Assembly (NCBI GenBank): GCA_036362985.1
Contig: JAYGXS010000001.1
Location: 39,460,738-39,524,737, forward strand
Origin: Ligula intestinalis
Taxonomy: Eukaryota; Platyhelminthes; Cestoda; Diphyllobothriidea; Diphyllobothriidae
Reading direction: 5' to 3'
DNA length: 64,000 nucleotides
The translations under genes and the position numbers were made by a program. How positions within the stretch are numbered: position 1 is the stretch's first letter; the number at the start of each line of letters is the position of its first letter. The notes beneath the pieces are model-generated. The model searched no databases. It was not told the DNA's origin and saw only the letters and a list, made by a program, of their open reading frames with translations. Shown here piece by piece: positions 1 through 64,000 of the stretch.

Positions 1-66
1 TTGTTTTTTATTACTTCTCCCGCCTGTATACTTTGGCGTGGTGTCTGTAGATCCTTTCCTTGCAAG

Positions 67-63555
<63,489 letters not shown>

Positions 63556-63591
63556 GTAGGCTGGTTTGACTTTTTTGCTGACCATTATTGC

Positions 63592-63922
63592 TGTGAATGC
63601 TGCCAAAAGCCGAGATATCACCGTCTATTTACGCCGAGGAAGAAAACAACAATAAGGGCGCAAAATTGGAAGTCTTTTAGTGGACTTAGTACAGCATACT
63701 GAAGGCAAGTAAACACGTGTACAGCCATGTCCATCAGACCAATCAGGTAGTGTCCTCGGACGAGTGTCTACTCGATTGGCTTGTGACTCATCCGACTGGC
63801 TTGTCAGAGTTCTACGCGCGCGGGATCATCACGTGAGCTGTGTGTAGGTGGACCGATAGCCTGACGTGAGCGCGACTCGCTATGGCTGCCTGCTCACGTG
63901 TCTGTTAGGGCGGCTCCCAACA
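63592..63922 (+). mobile_element. Solo-LTR-like repeat
   Basis: It starts TGTGAATGCTGCCAAAAGCC, GAGATATCACCG and ends CTGTTAGGGCGGCTCCCAACA. These ends match the LTR at 21000-21356, as do the ACCAATCAGG box and GGAAGTCTTTTAGTG. No clean target duplication was found. It starts 37 bases after the exon 37 donor. Confidence 0.6.
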
Positions 63923-63930
63923 GTTATGTA

Positions 63931-64000
63931 TATACAGTAGTCGCCGGCTCTTAAGCCCACCTCGGGCCCAGACCAAATTGGGCTTAATAAGCGGCGGGTG
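63931..64000 (+). mobile_element. Probable left end of a second pogo/Tigger-like transposon
   Basis: After TATATA the sequence CAGTAGTCGCCGGCTCTTAA followed by GCCCA resembles a pogo-family terminal repeat (CAGT then TTAA words). GGGCTTAATAAGCGGCGGG follows as a sub-terminal repeat, as in the element at 18765. The rest lies outside the window. Confidence 0.45.

Overview
The window is a stretch of an animal nuclear genome lying almost wholly inside one gene on the + strand. The gene has conserved coding exons with GT/AG borders, long introns full of decayed retroelements, two non-LTR retrotransposons, a Penelope-type fragment, tRNA-derived SINEs, solo LTRs and cut-and-paste transposons. This mix, with CR1/Jockey-like and Penelope-like elements and a moderate GC content, suggests a lophotrochozoan, most likely a parasitic flatworm (cestode or trematode). 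That assignment is an inference; nothing in the window fixes the species.

The host gene encodes a HERC2-type giant E3 ubiquitin ligase. It enters from the left before base 67 and leaves to the right after base 63555, so the window lacks the promoter, start, stop and polyA site. I place 36 or 37 exons (about 3,770 codons). From 8752 back to 67 and from 9010 to 63555 almost every join keeps reading phase; two joins remain ambiguous (exon 7 end; exons 9-10). In order they encode: a poorly conserved Ser/Pro-rich N-terminal part (67-8902); a UBA-like segment (9250-9453); acidic and Ser-rich linkers (11695-14870); a Mind-bomb/HERC2 SH3-like module split over two exons (14875-16260); a divergent linker (17739-18660) where human HERC2 carries its ZZ finger and DOC domain; a first RCC1-like propeller (22385-36170, equivalent to human RLD2); a helical linker region (36170-48521); a second propeller (50171-56700, equivalent to human RLD3); and the start of the HECT domain (57389-63555). 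The catalytic cysteine lies beyond the window.

The introns hold the rest. 0-9 kb: little beyond a diverged tandem repeat. 9.7-14.5 kb: a 370-bp foldback element, a SPIN-like hAT MITE with an 8-bp target duplication, CCTAACC-rich repeats, a long (TAC)n tract and a SINE. 18.7-22.3 kb: a Tigger/pogo transposon with perfect 26-bp ends but an internally deleted transposase, a 225-base polypurine tract, a solo LTR with a 5-bp target duplication, and a reverse transcriptase fragment. 25.1-29.8 kb: a degenerate CR1/Jockey-like LINE on the + strand. 32.0-35.6 kb: a nearly intact LINE on the - strand with a 2A-like motif, a PHD-like finger, an endonuclease and a reverse transcriptase. 38.8-40.3 kb: Penelope-like remains with a GIY-YIG domain. 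42-64 kb: more solo LTRs, LINE tails, a relic copy of an exon border, a 52-nt perfect palindrome and the first end of a second pogo-like element.

No bacterial operon, CRISPR array, rRNA or convincing functional tRNA gene was seen. The best candidates for something undescribed are the apparent loss of accessory domains from HERC2, the 2A-like/PHD LINE polyprotein, the exon-border duplication and the perfect palindrome.
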